Of a DNA stretch of 64,000 nt, positions 33,226 through 41,218 are shown piece after piece (the stretch's first letter is position 1; every line of letters begins with the position of its first letter). Where the stretch lies: NCBI GenBank assembly GCA_963813725.1, contig CAWFAI010000006.1, positions 1-64,000 of the forward strand, written 5' to 3'. The notes under the pieces were generated by a model. The model had not been told where the DNA came from, did no database searches, and saw only the letters and a program-made list of their open reading frames with translations. Source of the stretch: VGBV01 sp963813725. Its GTDB lineage: Bacteria; Actinomycetota; Thermoleophilia; Solirubrobacterales; 70-9. Position numbers and translations under genes: made by a program.

Positions 33226-33500
33226 CCGGAAGACCGCGACCCCGCCCGGCGGAGTCGCTTCAGCGCGACGCCCTCTGCGTCACTCCGCCCGGAGCTGCGG
33301 TCCACGGTGCCCTTGCCATTGCCGCCCGAATCGCCCTCGTCCGCCTGGATGCGCTCCAGCACCTCTTCGCGGAAGATCGAGACGTCGCGAGGGGCCGTGA
33401 TGCCCAGGCGGACCTTCTCCCCCGACACGGAGAGAACCTGAACCTCTATGCCGTCGCCGATCATGACGCTCTGGGCCGGCTTCCTTGTCAGTACGAGCAT
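33222..33500 (-). CDS. csrA: CsrA-family RNA-binding regulator with C-terminal extension
   Basis: 92 residues from ATG 33500, with GGAGGCG upstream. The core (residues 1-47) is standard: MLVLTRKPAQSVMIGDGIEVQVLSV...GEKVRLGITAPRDVSIFREEV. Both RNA-contact strands are present (Leu4-Arg6 and the VSIFREEV Arg). About 30 extra residues (EGDSGGNGKGTVDRSSGRS...) follow. CsrA binds GGA motifs in mRNA leaders to block or stabilise translation. It is rare in actinobacteria, and in Gram-positives it is usually controlled by FliW in flagellar operons. No fliW or flagellar gene lies in this window. Confidence 0.9.
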   Translation of the reverse strand: MLVLTRKPAQSVMIGDGIEVQVLSVSGEKVRLGITAPRDVSIFREEVLERIQADEGDSGGNGKGTVDRSSGRSDAEGVALKRLRRAGSRSSG

Positions 33501-33691
33501 CGACGCCTCCACTGTGGAACGGACACATACCCCCGGGCACGGTCTGGTCCCTTGCCTGACCCATACCCAGAAGTAAGTTGATACCGGATGCTTCTCCCGA
33601 ATGCGCCGGTTCCCCCCGGCCCCCACGCCCGCCTTGCGCACCGTGGCAGGCGGCATTCGGGGGGAGCCGATCATCTAGAGTCCGCCGCCGG

Positions 33692-34204
33692 ATGGCCCGC
33701 AAGTCACTGAAGCCGCAGCTGAACCAGATCCGCGCCTGGGTGCGCCAGGGGCGGACCGACGCCTGGATCGCCCACCAGTTGGAGGTCTCGGCCTCACAGC
33801 TGAAGGACTTCCGCCGTCGCCATGGGCTGGATCCGGAGGGCGAGGAGCCCGCATCCGACATCGACCTCCGCGACGAGATCGAAGCCGAGATCGAGGCCGA
33901 GCTGGACGACCCCGGCTCCCCGGACGAGGAGGAGGACGAGGAGGGCGGCGACGACGAGGACGGCAAGGCCACCGAGCAGGCGAAGCCGAAACGCCGCCGC
34001 CGGCGCGGCGGTCGGGGTAGGGGTCGCGGCCGCAGAAAGGACCTGGAGGCGACCTTCGACCACGGCGAGAAGGACGGCTACGGCCTGTGGCTCGACCCGG
34101 CCGTCCGCGACGATCCGGCCTACACCGAGCACTGGGCCGAGGTGCGGGCGCTGAAGGTCACGATCGAGCCCGAGCGCATCGTGCTCGAGCGCGCCGACGA
34201 CTAG
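33692..34204 (+). CDS. HTH-like protein with acidic and Arg-rich low-complexity segments
   Basis: 170 residues from ATG 33692; a longer upstream frame lacks similarity to anything. The N-terminal 50 residues (MARKSLKPQLNQIRAWVRQ, DAWIAHQLEVSASQLKDFRRRHGL) look like a homeodomain-like helix-turn-helix. A strongly acidic run follows (about 55-95, Glu/Asp), then an Arg/Gly patch (RRRRRGGRGRGRGRR). The C-terminus is a compact basic/acidic domain ending VTIEPERIVLERADD. The charge layout suggests nucleic-acid binding. It diverges from csrA with 191 bp between starts. Function unknown. Confidence 0.7.
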   Translation: MARKSLKPQLNQIRAWVRQGRTDAWIAHQLEVSASQLKDFRRRHGLDPEGEEPASDIDLRDEIEAEIEAELDDPGSPDEEEDEEGGDDEDGKATEQAKPKRRRRRGGRGRGRGRRKDLEATFDHGEKDGYGLWLDPAVRDDPAYTEHWAEVRALKVTIEPERIVLERADD

Positions 34205-34209
34205 CGTCG

Positions 34210-34548
34210 TCAGTCGAAGACGACGCGACCGCCGGAGTAGTCGCTGGCGCCGCGGAGGTAGCTGTAGAAGGCGCCGTCAACGACGGCCTGCGGGTCCAGG
34301 TCGGCTGCCTCCGCCGGCATCGCCCAGCGGACCGCCTCCAGCGCCCAGTCGGTGCCCTGGGCGTAGAGGTCGGCCAGCTCGGCCGCCGAGAACGTCGGTC
34401 CGATGCGCCGGCGCAGCTCATCCCGGACCGCGGTGGTCGCGCGCGCCAGCCGCGCGGCCGCGCGACGCTCGGCCGAGAGCTCGCGCAGCCTGCGGTCCCC
34501 CTCCTCCCACTCATAGAGCGCGTTGTCGAGCGAGTAGCTCACGCGCAT
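34210..34548 (-). CDS. Hypothetical helical protein
   Basis: 112 residues, ATG start, predominantly alpha-helical by sequence (RRLRELSAERRAAARLARATTAVRDELRRRIG; AAELADLYAQGTDWALEAVRWAMP). No signal peptide, cysteine or metal motif. It lies five bases from the end of the convergent HTH-like gene. No family recognised. Confidence 0.7.
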   Translation of the reverse strand: MRVSYSLDNALYEWEEGDRRLRELSAERRAAARLARATTAVRDELRRRIGPTFSAAELADLYAQGTDWALEAVRWAMPAEAADLDPQAVVDGAFYSYLRGASDYSGGRVVFD

Positions 34549-34619
34549 AGAAGTAGCAGCCCGGGTCGGTCGGTTGGGGGATGAAGCCGCCAGGCTCCGC
34601 CAGCCAGCGCAGCGCCCGG

Positions 34620-36797
34620 CTACTCGGCCGGGGCGCCCTCGGGCGCGCCGCCGCGGTCAGGAGCGCCGGCGCAGGCCGAAGCGGGAATTGGGCCCGTCAG
34701 GTCCCAGACGCTGACGAGCGGGGTCCCGATCCCCCGCAGGCCCGGGGCCTTCTCGAGCCAGGTGGCCTCGATCGGGGCGCCGGCCGCCTCGGGGTCGTCC
34801 TGATCGTAGGCGGGGGTGGTGACCAGGTAGTCGTAGCCCGCGGCATTGACCGCAGCGAGCCAGTCGGCGCAGCGGTCGTATTCGAAGAACGCGCCGCGCT
34901 CGCCGCGCTCGCCGATGTAGCGGACCTCGTTCGAGGAGTCGAGGCCCCAGAGGCCGTACTGGAAGAGGGCGCCCGTGGTTCCGGCCAGGCCGATGCGGGC
35001 GTCCTCGACACCGCGAGCCCAGTCGTACGCGGTTCCGAGGCCCTGGCCCAGCTCGACCGCGGGCTGCTCGTCGCGCGGATAGTCGGGCGCGAGCGAGGAA
35101 TAGCGAAGCTCCAGATAGTCCTCCTGCGCAGCCCGGCCCAGGCCGGCGAGCAGGATCGCCGCGCACAGGCCCGCGACGGCCAGCGCGGTCCTGGAGACGC
35201 CGCGGCGCGCGAGGATGACGATCGTGACCGGAGCGGCGACGACGGCGAGCGCCAGGAGCAGGGCGCCGGGCACCCGATCGGTGTCGATCGGCTCCAGCGC
35301 GAGCGCGTTCAGCGCCGTCAGGCCACCGAACACCGCCAGCGCGCCGATCCGCCAAGCGTCCCGGCGCCTGCCCAGCGGCGGCGGGATTGCAGCCAGGACC
35401 AGGGCCAGCGCCAGGCCGGGCGCGAGGTAGCGGATGTTGAGCCTGAAGCCGACCGGGGAGCCCTCGGGGCCGGAGGCCCCCAGCGGCGTCAGCAGGTAGG
35501 CGATCGCCGCCACAAGGGCGACCGCGGCAAGCATCCGCTCGACGGCGCCGCCGCGCCAGAGCCAGGCCGCGACGCCGGCGATGGCCAGCAGGAGCACCAG
35601 CGGCCACAGATCCCCCAGGCGCTCCTCGAGCGCCGGGCGAAAGAACCGCCCCCAGACGTCGCTGTCGGTCAGGTAGTGGGCGATCGAGAACGGCTCGCGC
35701 CCCTGGAGCTCCTCGGGTTTTGACAGGGGGCCGATGTCCACGAAGGGAAACGGCGTGCCCGAGACGACCAGGTTGCGCGCGTACCAGAGCCCCCCGCCCA
35801 CCGCGAGGCCGGCGAGCCAGGCGCCCGCGGCGCGCAGCGCCCGCGAGGCGCGCCCCTGCGAGGCGCCCAGTGCCGCCAGCACGATCACGCCGATCGTGAG
35901 CGCGCCGACCGGGGGGACGGCCGTCAGCTTGGTGCCGAGGGCCAGTCCGGCCGCGAGCCCGGCGACGACGAGCGGGCCGCGTGCGGTCGCCTGGCGGGCG
36001 TTCAGCAGGACCGCGACCGAGGTGATCAGGAGCGCGATCGCGACCACGTCGTTGTTGGCGTTGCCCGGCTGGCGCGAGAACAGCAGGTTGGCCGACATCA
36101 GCGCCGCCATCGCCGCGACCGCGGGCGCGCCGGCCCCGTAGGGGCGCCCGCAGCACCAGGCCGCGAATAGGGCCAGGCCAAGCCAGGCGAGGTTCAGCAG
36201 CGGCGAGAGGAAGTCGTTGCCGAGCAGCATCAGGCCGTCGGCGTGCAGCAGCTCGGAGACCTGCGGGTAGAACCAGTTCAGGTACAGCGGGTCGGTGAAC
36301 AGCAGCTCGGTGACCGACCCCGTCTGGGCGATGTGAGCCGCGAACGGCATGTGGTACCAGAGCGAGTCGCCTCCGTAGATGCCCCGGTCCAGCGCCAGCA
36401 GCGCCGGCCCAGCCCACTGGACCGCGACCAGCAGGGCGATACCCGCCGCGACCCAGAGCTCGGTATCGGAGACCGCGGGGGCGTCGCGCTGCCCGTCGTC
36501 AGCCCCGCGGCGCCGGGGCTCGTCGCGGATCACGAGCGACTCCAGGCGCAGCGCGCCGCCGCCGACCAGCACGCAGGCGGCCGTCAACAGGACTCCGTCC
36601 AGGATGCCGGCGAGTCCAAGCAGCTCGGAGATCGCGACCAGCGTCGCGAGCGCCAGCAGGCCGGTCGCGAGCAGCGCCGGGGCCCCGGTCCAGCCGGGCA
36701 ACAGCGCGCGGCGCAGAGTCCGGCCCGCGATCGCCATCGCGACGGCGATCGCGGCCAGGGCCGCCACCCCCAGCAGATACTCGCCGGTGCCGGTCAT
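34620..36797 (-). CDS. GT-C-like polytopic membrane protein, tandem paralogue 1
   Basis: 725 residues with about 12 hydrophobic segments and a soluble C-terminus. After two or three N-terminal helices comes the loop GIYGGDSLWYHMPFAA (D144), LFTDPLYLNWFYPQVSELLHADG, then GRPYG, PGNANND and GTKLT. This matches the other three copies at corresponding positions. An Asp-bearing first periplasmic loop on a multi-pass protein is typical of GT-C glycosyltransferases using lipid-linked sugars, but no standard family motif is certain. The C-terminal domain (DARIGLAGTTGALFQYGLWG...YIGERGERGAF...AAGYDYLVTTP) is shared by the four copies and alternates strands and helices like a Rossmann half. The start ATG overlaps the upstream stop (ATGA). 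Confidence 0.75.
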   Translation of the reverse strand: MTGTGEYLLGVAALAAIAVAMAIAGRTLRRALLPGWTGAPALLATGLLALATLVAISELLGLAGILDGVLLTAACVLVGGGALRLESLVIRDEPRRRGADDGQRDAPAVSDTELWVAAGIALLVAVQWAGPALLALDRGIYGGDSLWYHMPFAAHIAQTGSVTELLFTDPLYLNWFYPQVSELLHADGLMLLGNDFLSPLLNLAWLGLALFAAWCCGRPYGAGAPAVAAMAALMSANLLFSRQPGNANNDVVAIALLITSVAVLLNARQATARGPLVVAGLAAGLALGTKLTAVPPVGALTIGVIVLAALGASQGRASRALRAAGAWLAGLAVGGGLWYARNLVVSGTPFPFVDIGPLSKPEELQGREPFSIAHYLTDSDVWGRFFRPALEERLGDLWPLVLLLAIAGVAAWLWRGGAVERMLAAVALVAAIAYLLTPLGASGPEGSPVGFRLNIRYLAPGLALALVLAAIPPPLGRRRDAWRIGALAVFGGLTALNALALEPIDTDRVPGALLLALAVVAAPVTIVILARRGVSRTALAVAGLCAAILLAGLGRAAQEDYLELRYSSLAPDYPRDEQPAVELGQGLGTAYDWARGVEDARIGLAGTTGALFQYGLWGLDSSNEVRYIGERGERGAFFEYDRCADWLAAVNAAGYDYLVTTPAYDQDDPEAAGAPIEATWLEKAPGLRGIGTPLVSVWDLTGPIPASACAGAPDRGGAPEGAPAE

Positions 36798-38977
36798 TTC
36801 GGCGGGGCCGGGCGCCGGGCGCAGGCGGCGGGGTCCAGCTCCCCGCTGATCCGGAAGACCGAGACGCGCCCTTCGCGCAGGACCTCCTGGGCGCCTTCTG
36901 TGCCGCTCAGCCAGCCGCGCTCGGGCGAGGTCTTGGCTGTCGCCGGGTCGTTGAGGTCGAGCTCGGGGGTGGTGACGACGTAGTCATAGCCGCCCTCGTT
37001 GACGGCCTCGACGAGCTGCGGGCACTTCCCCGCGCCTCCGTCGGCGCCGAGCGAGCGGAAGTCGCCGGCGTCGAGCTCACGTCCGATGTACTGCACCCGG
37101 TTGGAGAGCTCGTCCCCGTAGAGCAGGTACTGGTTGTAGGCGCCGCTCGTCCCCACGACGCCGATCTCCAGCCCGGTCGTGTCCTTGGCCCAGGTCGCGA
37201 GCTCGTCGAGCTGGAAGCGGAAGTCCTCGGCCCGCGTGTAGCGGGAGTCCAGGTAGTCGTCCTGGCGCTCCCAGCCGATCGCCACGACCACGACCGCGGC
37301 CAGGGCCGAGGCGGCGATCGCCCGGCCCGCGCCGCGCCGCGCCAGCAGCGCGATGCCGACGGGGACCCCGATCAGCATCAGGCCGATCAGCGCGGCGAAC
37401 GGGATCGAGGCGAAGGGCTCGCTCCAGATATACGCGGAGTCCGAGTACTTCGAGGTGATCACCATCACCAGCGCGCCGCCCGCCAGCAGCGGGAGCCGGA
37501 AGCGCTCGGGGGTGAGCTTCGGCTCCAGGGTCAGCAGCGCCAGGCCCAGCGCAAGCGCCGGAACCAGGTAGCGCAGGTTGATGCCGAAGGCGAGCGGCTG
37601 GCCCTCGGGGCCCGCCGCGGTGAGCGGCGTGAACAGGTAGGCGATCGCCGCGACGACGGTGACCGCGCCCAGCATCCGCACGACGGGGGTGCGGGGGCGC
37701 GCGATCGCGAGCACCGCACCGGCCGCGGAGAGGCCCAGGAACAGCGGCCAGGCGGGTCCGAGCAGGTTCGTGATCGGGCGGAAGAAGTACTGGCTCCAGA
37801 CCGAGGTGTCGGGGTCGAAGAGGTAGTGCGAGACGGTGAAGTTGTCGCGCCCCTCGAGGCCGCGGTCGGGACCGGGCAGGTCGATCGGGCCGAGCTCGCC
37901 GAGCCAGGGCAGCGGATTGCCCGAGTGGATCAGGTTTCGGATGAACCAGAAGGCGGCGGTCGCCGCGACGCCGCCGAGGAAGACCAGCGTCGCCTTGCGC
38001 CGCACGCCCGGGGGCATGACCAGAGGCACGCCGACGGCCATCGCGGCGACGCCGCCCGCGATGGTCAGCTTCGTCCCCAGCGCCAGGCCCATCGCCAGAC
38101 CGGCTACCAGCAGCGCGCCCATCGGCAGCAGCCCGCGCAGGGGCGGGCCGCCCGAATGGAAGGTCCGCGCCGCCGCGGTGGCGCCCCTGGCCTGCGCCGC
38201 GGCGTTGATCAGGACCGCGGCGGCGGCAAGCAGCAGCGCCACCGGCGCGATGTCGTTGGCGGGGGTGCCGGCCTCGCGCGGCACCATCGGCCCGATGTCG
38301 AGCGTCAGCGCGACGGCGACCAGCGACAGGGGGGCGACCCCGTAGGGCCGCCCGACGCACCAGGCCGCCAGCAGGGCGACGCCGAGCCAGCCGAAGTTCA
38401 CCAGCGGCGAGAACAGGTCGCGGTCCAGCAGCGAGATCCCCGTCGCGTGCAGCAGCTCGGAGTTCTCGGGATAGAACCAGTTGAGGTAGAGCGGGTCGGT
38501 GAAGTGCAGGCCCCAGAGCGAGCCCTCCTCGGCGATCCGCGCCGCGAACGGCCCGTGGTACCAGAGCGTGTCGAAGGTCAGCATCCCCCGGGCCCAGACG
38601 TCCTGAAGGCCAGTCGCCCAATGGGCAGCCAGGAACGCGGCGACCGCCAGCGCGATCGCCATCTGCAGGGGCGGGACCCGAGGGGAGGGAGGGACCGCGG
38701 GGGTGGTGTCGGCGGGGCGCGGGACGCCGAGCCAGACCCCGGCCCCCGCCGCGATCGAGGCCCCGACCAGCACCGCCGGCTCGAACAACCCGATCGCGCC
38801 GAGCAGCTGGAACAGGAGCGTCAGGGCCGAGAGGCCGATCACCGCCTCGGCCAGGCGCGCCGGAGCGCCATCCCAGCCCGGCAGCAGCCTGCCGCGGATC
38901 CGCACCGCCACCAGGCCCATCGCTACGGCGATCGCGGCGAGGCCGAGGACGCCTGTCAGGTACGCCCCGAAGCTCAA
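36794..38977 (-). CDS. GT-C-like polytopic membrane protein, tandem paralogue 2
   Basis: 727 residues. I place the start at TTG 38977, because it gives LSFGAYLTGV, matching the paralogues' MSFGEYLAG and MSLSQYLLGA, and lies 4 bp after the previous stop. An ATG 54 bases upstream would overlap the neighbour. Signature loops: DTLWYHGPFAARIAEEG, HFTDPLYLNWFYPENSELLHATG, GRPYG, GTPANDIAP, GTKLT, RNLIHSGNPLPW, TPLTAAGPEGQP. C-terminal soluble part: IGVVGTSGAYNQYLLYGDELSNRVQYIG, YDYVVTTPE, then GELDPAAC. Predicted to sit in the cytoplasmic membrane with that domain on one face. Confidence 0.75.
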   Translation of the reverse strand: MSFGAYLTGVLGLAAIAVAMGLVAVRIRGRLLPGWDGAPARLAEAVIGLSALTLLFQLLGAIGLFEPAVLVGASIAAGAGVWLGVPRPADTTPAVPPSPRVPPLQMAIALAVAAFLAAHWATGLQDVWARGMLTFDTLWYHGPFAARIAEEGSLWGLHFTDPLYLNWFYPENSELLHATGISLLDRDLFSPLVNFGWLGVALLAAWCVGRPYGVAPLSLVAVALTLDIGPMVPREAGTPANDIAPVALLLAAAAVLINAAAQARGATAAARTFHSGGPPLRGLLPMGALLVAGLAMGLALGTKLTIAGGVAAMAVGVPLVMPPGVRRKATLVFLGGVAATAAFWFIRNLIHSGNPLPWLGELGPIDLPGPDRGLEGRDNFTVSHYLFDPDTSVWSQYFFRPITNLLGPAWPLFLGLSAAGAVLAIARPRTPVVRMLGAVTVVAAIAYLFTPLTAAGPEGQPLAFGINLRYLVPALALGLALLTLEPKLTPERFRLPLLAGGALVMVITSKYSDSAYIWSEPFASIPFAALIGLMLIGVPVGIALLARRGAGRAIAASALAAVVVVAIGWERQDDYLDSRYTRAEDFRFQLDELATWAKDTTGLEIGVVGTSGAYNQYLLYGDELSNRVQYIGRELDAGDFRSLGADGGAGKCPQLVEAVNEGGYDYVVTTPELDLNDPATAKTSPERGWLSGTEGAQEVLREGRVSVFRISGELDPAACARRPAPPK

Positions 38978-38981
38978 GACG

Positions 38982-41216
38982 TCAGCCTCGCGGACGGGAT
39001 GCGCAACCGGCCGGGTCGAGCTCGCCGTCAAGCGCGAAGACGAAGGTGAGGTCGTCCTCGAGCAGCCGCTCGGCGGCCGGGTCGCGGTCCGTCCAGACGG
39101 CCTCCACCGGCGAGAGGCCCTGGGTGCGCTGGTCCGGGCCGATGACGACGTAGTCGTAGTCGCCGTCGTTGAGCGCGGTCAGCCACTCCTCGCAGGCCGC
39201 GATGTCCTCGCTGTCCTCGGGGTCGGTCGCGATCGGGGTGAAGGCGCCGTGGGACCCCCGGTGGGCGACGTACTGGACGTGGTTCGAGAGGTCGTCGCCG
39301 TAGAAGACGTACTGCTTGAAGCCCGGGCGACCCCCGACCACGGCGATTCGGGCGTCCCGCGGATCCTCCTCCTCGAACGCCTCCATCGCCGAGCGGATTC
39401 CATCCGGGAAGTCGCCGGGCGCGGTGGCCGCCTGGTAGCGGTCCCCGACGTAGTCGTCGCTGCGGGCCCAGCCGATGCCCACGACCAGGCCGATCGCGAG
39501 CGCCGCCCCGACGGCGACCGTCGGGCGGTCCAGGCCCCAGCGCGAGGCCAGGGTCAGCGCGACCGGGACCCCGACCAGGAAGATCGCGAGCAGGACCGCG
39601 CCGCCCAGGTAGTCGCCGTTCCAGACGTCGTCCGCGCCGCTGGCGAGTCCGACCAGGAACAGCAAGCCGACCGCGCCCAGGGCCCAGGGCCGGACGCGCT
39701 CGCGGCCGAGCCAGGGATCGACGGCCAGCAGCATCATCCCCAGGGCGAGCGCCGGAGAGGCGTAGCGCAGGTTGACTTCGAAGGCGCTCGGCTCGCCGGT
39801 CGGCCCCGCGGCGGTCAGCGGGGTGAACAGGTAGGCGATGCCGCTCAGCAGCGCCACCACGCCCAGCATGCGCAGCATCGGGGTGCGCCCGCGGACGATC
39901 GCGACGACGATGCCCCCGATCACCGCGGCCAGCACCAGCGGCCAGAGGACCCCGAAGCTGTCGCGGAGCCCCGGCACGAACGAATCGGTGATGACGTCGA
40001 AGTCGGTCAGGTAGTCGGCGACCGTGTGCGGCTCGCGGATGTCGATGTCGAACTGCTCCGGGCCCGGCAGAGGCCCCTTGTCGGCCCACGGCAGCGGGTT
40101 GCCGGACTCGACCAGGTTGCGGGCGAACCAGAAGCCACCGGTGATCAGCGAGCAGCCGACCCAGATCGCTGCGGTCCGGACGCGGTCCCCGGCCCGAGCG
40201 ACGGCGATCACGCCGAGGGTCAGCAATCCGAATGGAGCCAGCAGGTTCAGCTTGGTGCCGAGCGCCAGCCCTGCGGCGAGGGCCGCCACGATCAGCGCGC
40301 CGCGGGGGAAGATCGGGGTCAGGCCGACGCCGGTGGCGACGAAGCCGCGGCGCGGCGGCTCGGCGACGGCCGCGTCCCCTTCGGGAGCCCCTCCCGCGAT
40401 CGGCCTGGCCGCCTGGGTCGCCGCCCGCGCCTGGGCCTCGCCGTTCACAAGCACCGCAGCCGCTGCCAGCAGGAAGAAGAGGCCGGCGGTGTCGTTCTTG
40501 GCGTCCCCCGGCTGGTAGAGCAGCAGCATCTCGGCGTCCAGGATCAGCGCGGCGCCCAGCAGCGCCAGGGCGCCCGCCGCGTAGGGCCGCCCGAAGCTCC
40601 AAGCCGCCAGCAGGCAGAGCGCCATCCAGCCGGCGTTCATCAACGGCGAGAGGAAATCCGTGCCGAGGAAGAGGATCCCCGCCGAATGCAGCAGCTCGGA
40701 GTTCTGGGGGTAGAACCACACGGTCAGCTTCAGCACCTCGGTCATGTGCAGGGCGCCGACCTGGGCGTCCTGGACGAAGCGAGCGGCGAACGGGGCGTTG
40801 TGCCAGGTCGTGTTCGGCAGGTACATCCCGATGTCCAGCCCGACCTGGGTCGGCATCGCCCAGTGCGCGGTGACCAGCAGGCCGGCCGCGACGGCGACCC
40901 CGAGCGCCACGGGGGCGACCGCCGGCGAAGGCAACTCGATTCCGCGTGCGCCCGCCGGCGATGCGGCCAGGCCGACCCCCACCCCGGCCAGGATCGCGGC
41001 GGCCAGCACCCAGCCGGGGCGGTAGAGCCCGACGACCCCCACCAGCTCCAGCACCACCACCAGCAGGGCCAGCACCAGCACGACCTCGGCGAGCCGGGCG
41101 GGGGCCCCCGACCAGCCCGGAAGCAGCCGTGCCCGCAACCGCAGGGCGCCGAAGCCCAGCGCCGCGAGGACGGCGAGCAGCTCGATCGAGCCGGCCAGGT
41201 ACTCGCCGAAGCTCAC
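38982..41216 (-). CDS. GT-C-like polytopic membrane protein, tandem paralogue 3 (altered loop motifs)
   Basis: 744 residues from GTG 41216, two bases after the upstream stop, with GGGAGGTAACG as ribosome site. It keeps most family landmarks: WFYPQNSELLHSAG, GDAKND, GTKLN, RNLVESGNPLPW, TPLTAAGPTGEP, YGDDLSNHVQYV, GDYDYVVIGP and GELDPAGC. In the first loop, however, it reads NTTWHNAPF where the others have D-x-x-WYH, and MTEVLKL where they have FTDPLYL or FTDPLKL. If that loop Asp is catalytic, this copy is changed or inactive. Confidence 0.75.
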   Translation of the reverse strand: MSFGEYLAGSIELLAVLAALGFGALRLRARLLPGWSGAPARLAEVVLVLALLVVVLELVGVVGLYRPGWVLAAAILAGVGVGLAASPAGARGIELPSPAVAPVALGVAVAAGLLVTAHWAMPTQVGLDIGMYLPNTTWHNAPFAARFVQDAQVGALHMTEVLKLTVWFYPQNSELLHSAGILFLGTDFLSPLMNAGWMALCLLAAWSFGRPYAAGALALLGAALILDAEMLLLYQPGDAKNDTAGLFFLLAAAAVLVNGEAQARAATQAARPIAGGAPEGDAAVAEPPRRGFVATGVGLTPIFPRGALIVAALAAGLALGTKLNLLAPFGLLTLGVIAVARAGDRVRTAAIWVGCSLITGGFWFARNLVESGNPLPWADKGPLPGPEQFDIDIREPHTVADYLTDFDVITDSFVPGLRDSFGVLWPLVLAAVIGGIVVAIVRGRTPMLRMLGVVALLSGIAYLFTPLTAAGPTGEPSAFEVNLRYASPALALGMMLLAVDPWLGRERVRPWALGAVGLLFLVGLASGADDVWNGDYLGGAVLLAIFLVGVPVALTLASRWGLDRPTVAVGAALAIGLVVGIGWARSDDYVGDRYQAATAPGDFPDGIRSAMEAFEEEDPRDARIAVVGGRPGFKQYVFYGDDLSNHVQYVAHRGSHGAFTPIATDPEDSEDIAACEEWLTALNDGDYDYVVIGPDQRTQGLSPVEAVWTDRDPAAERLLEDDLTFVFALDGELDPAGCASRPRG

Positions 41217-41218
41217 CG

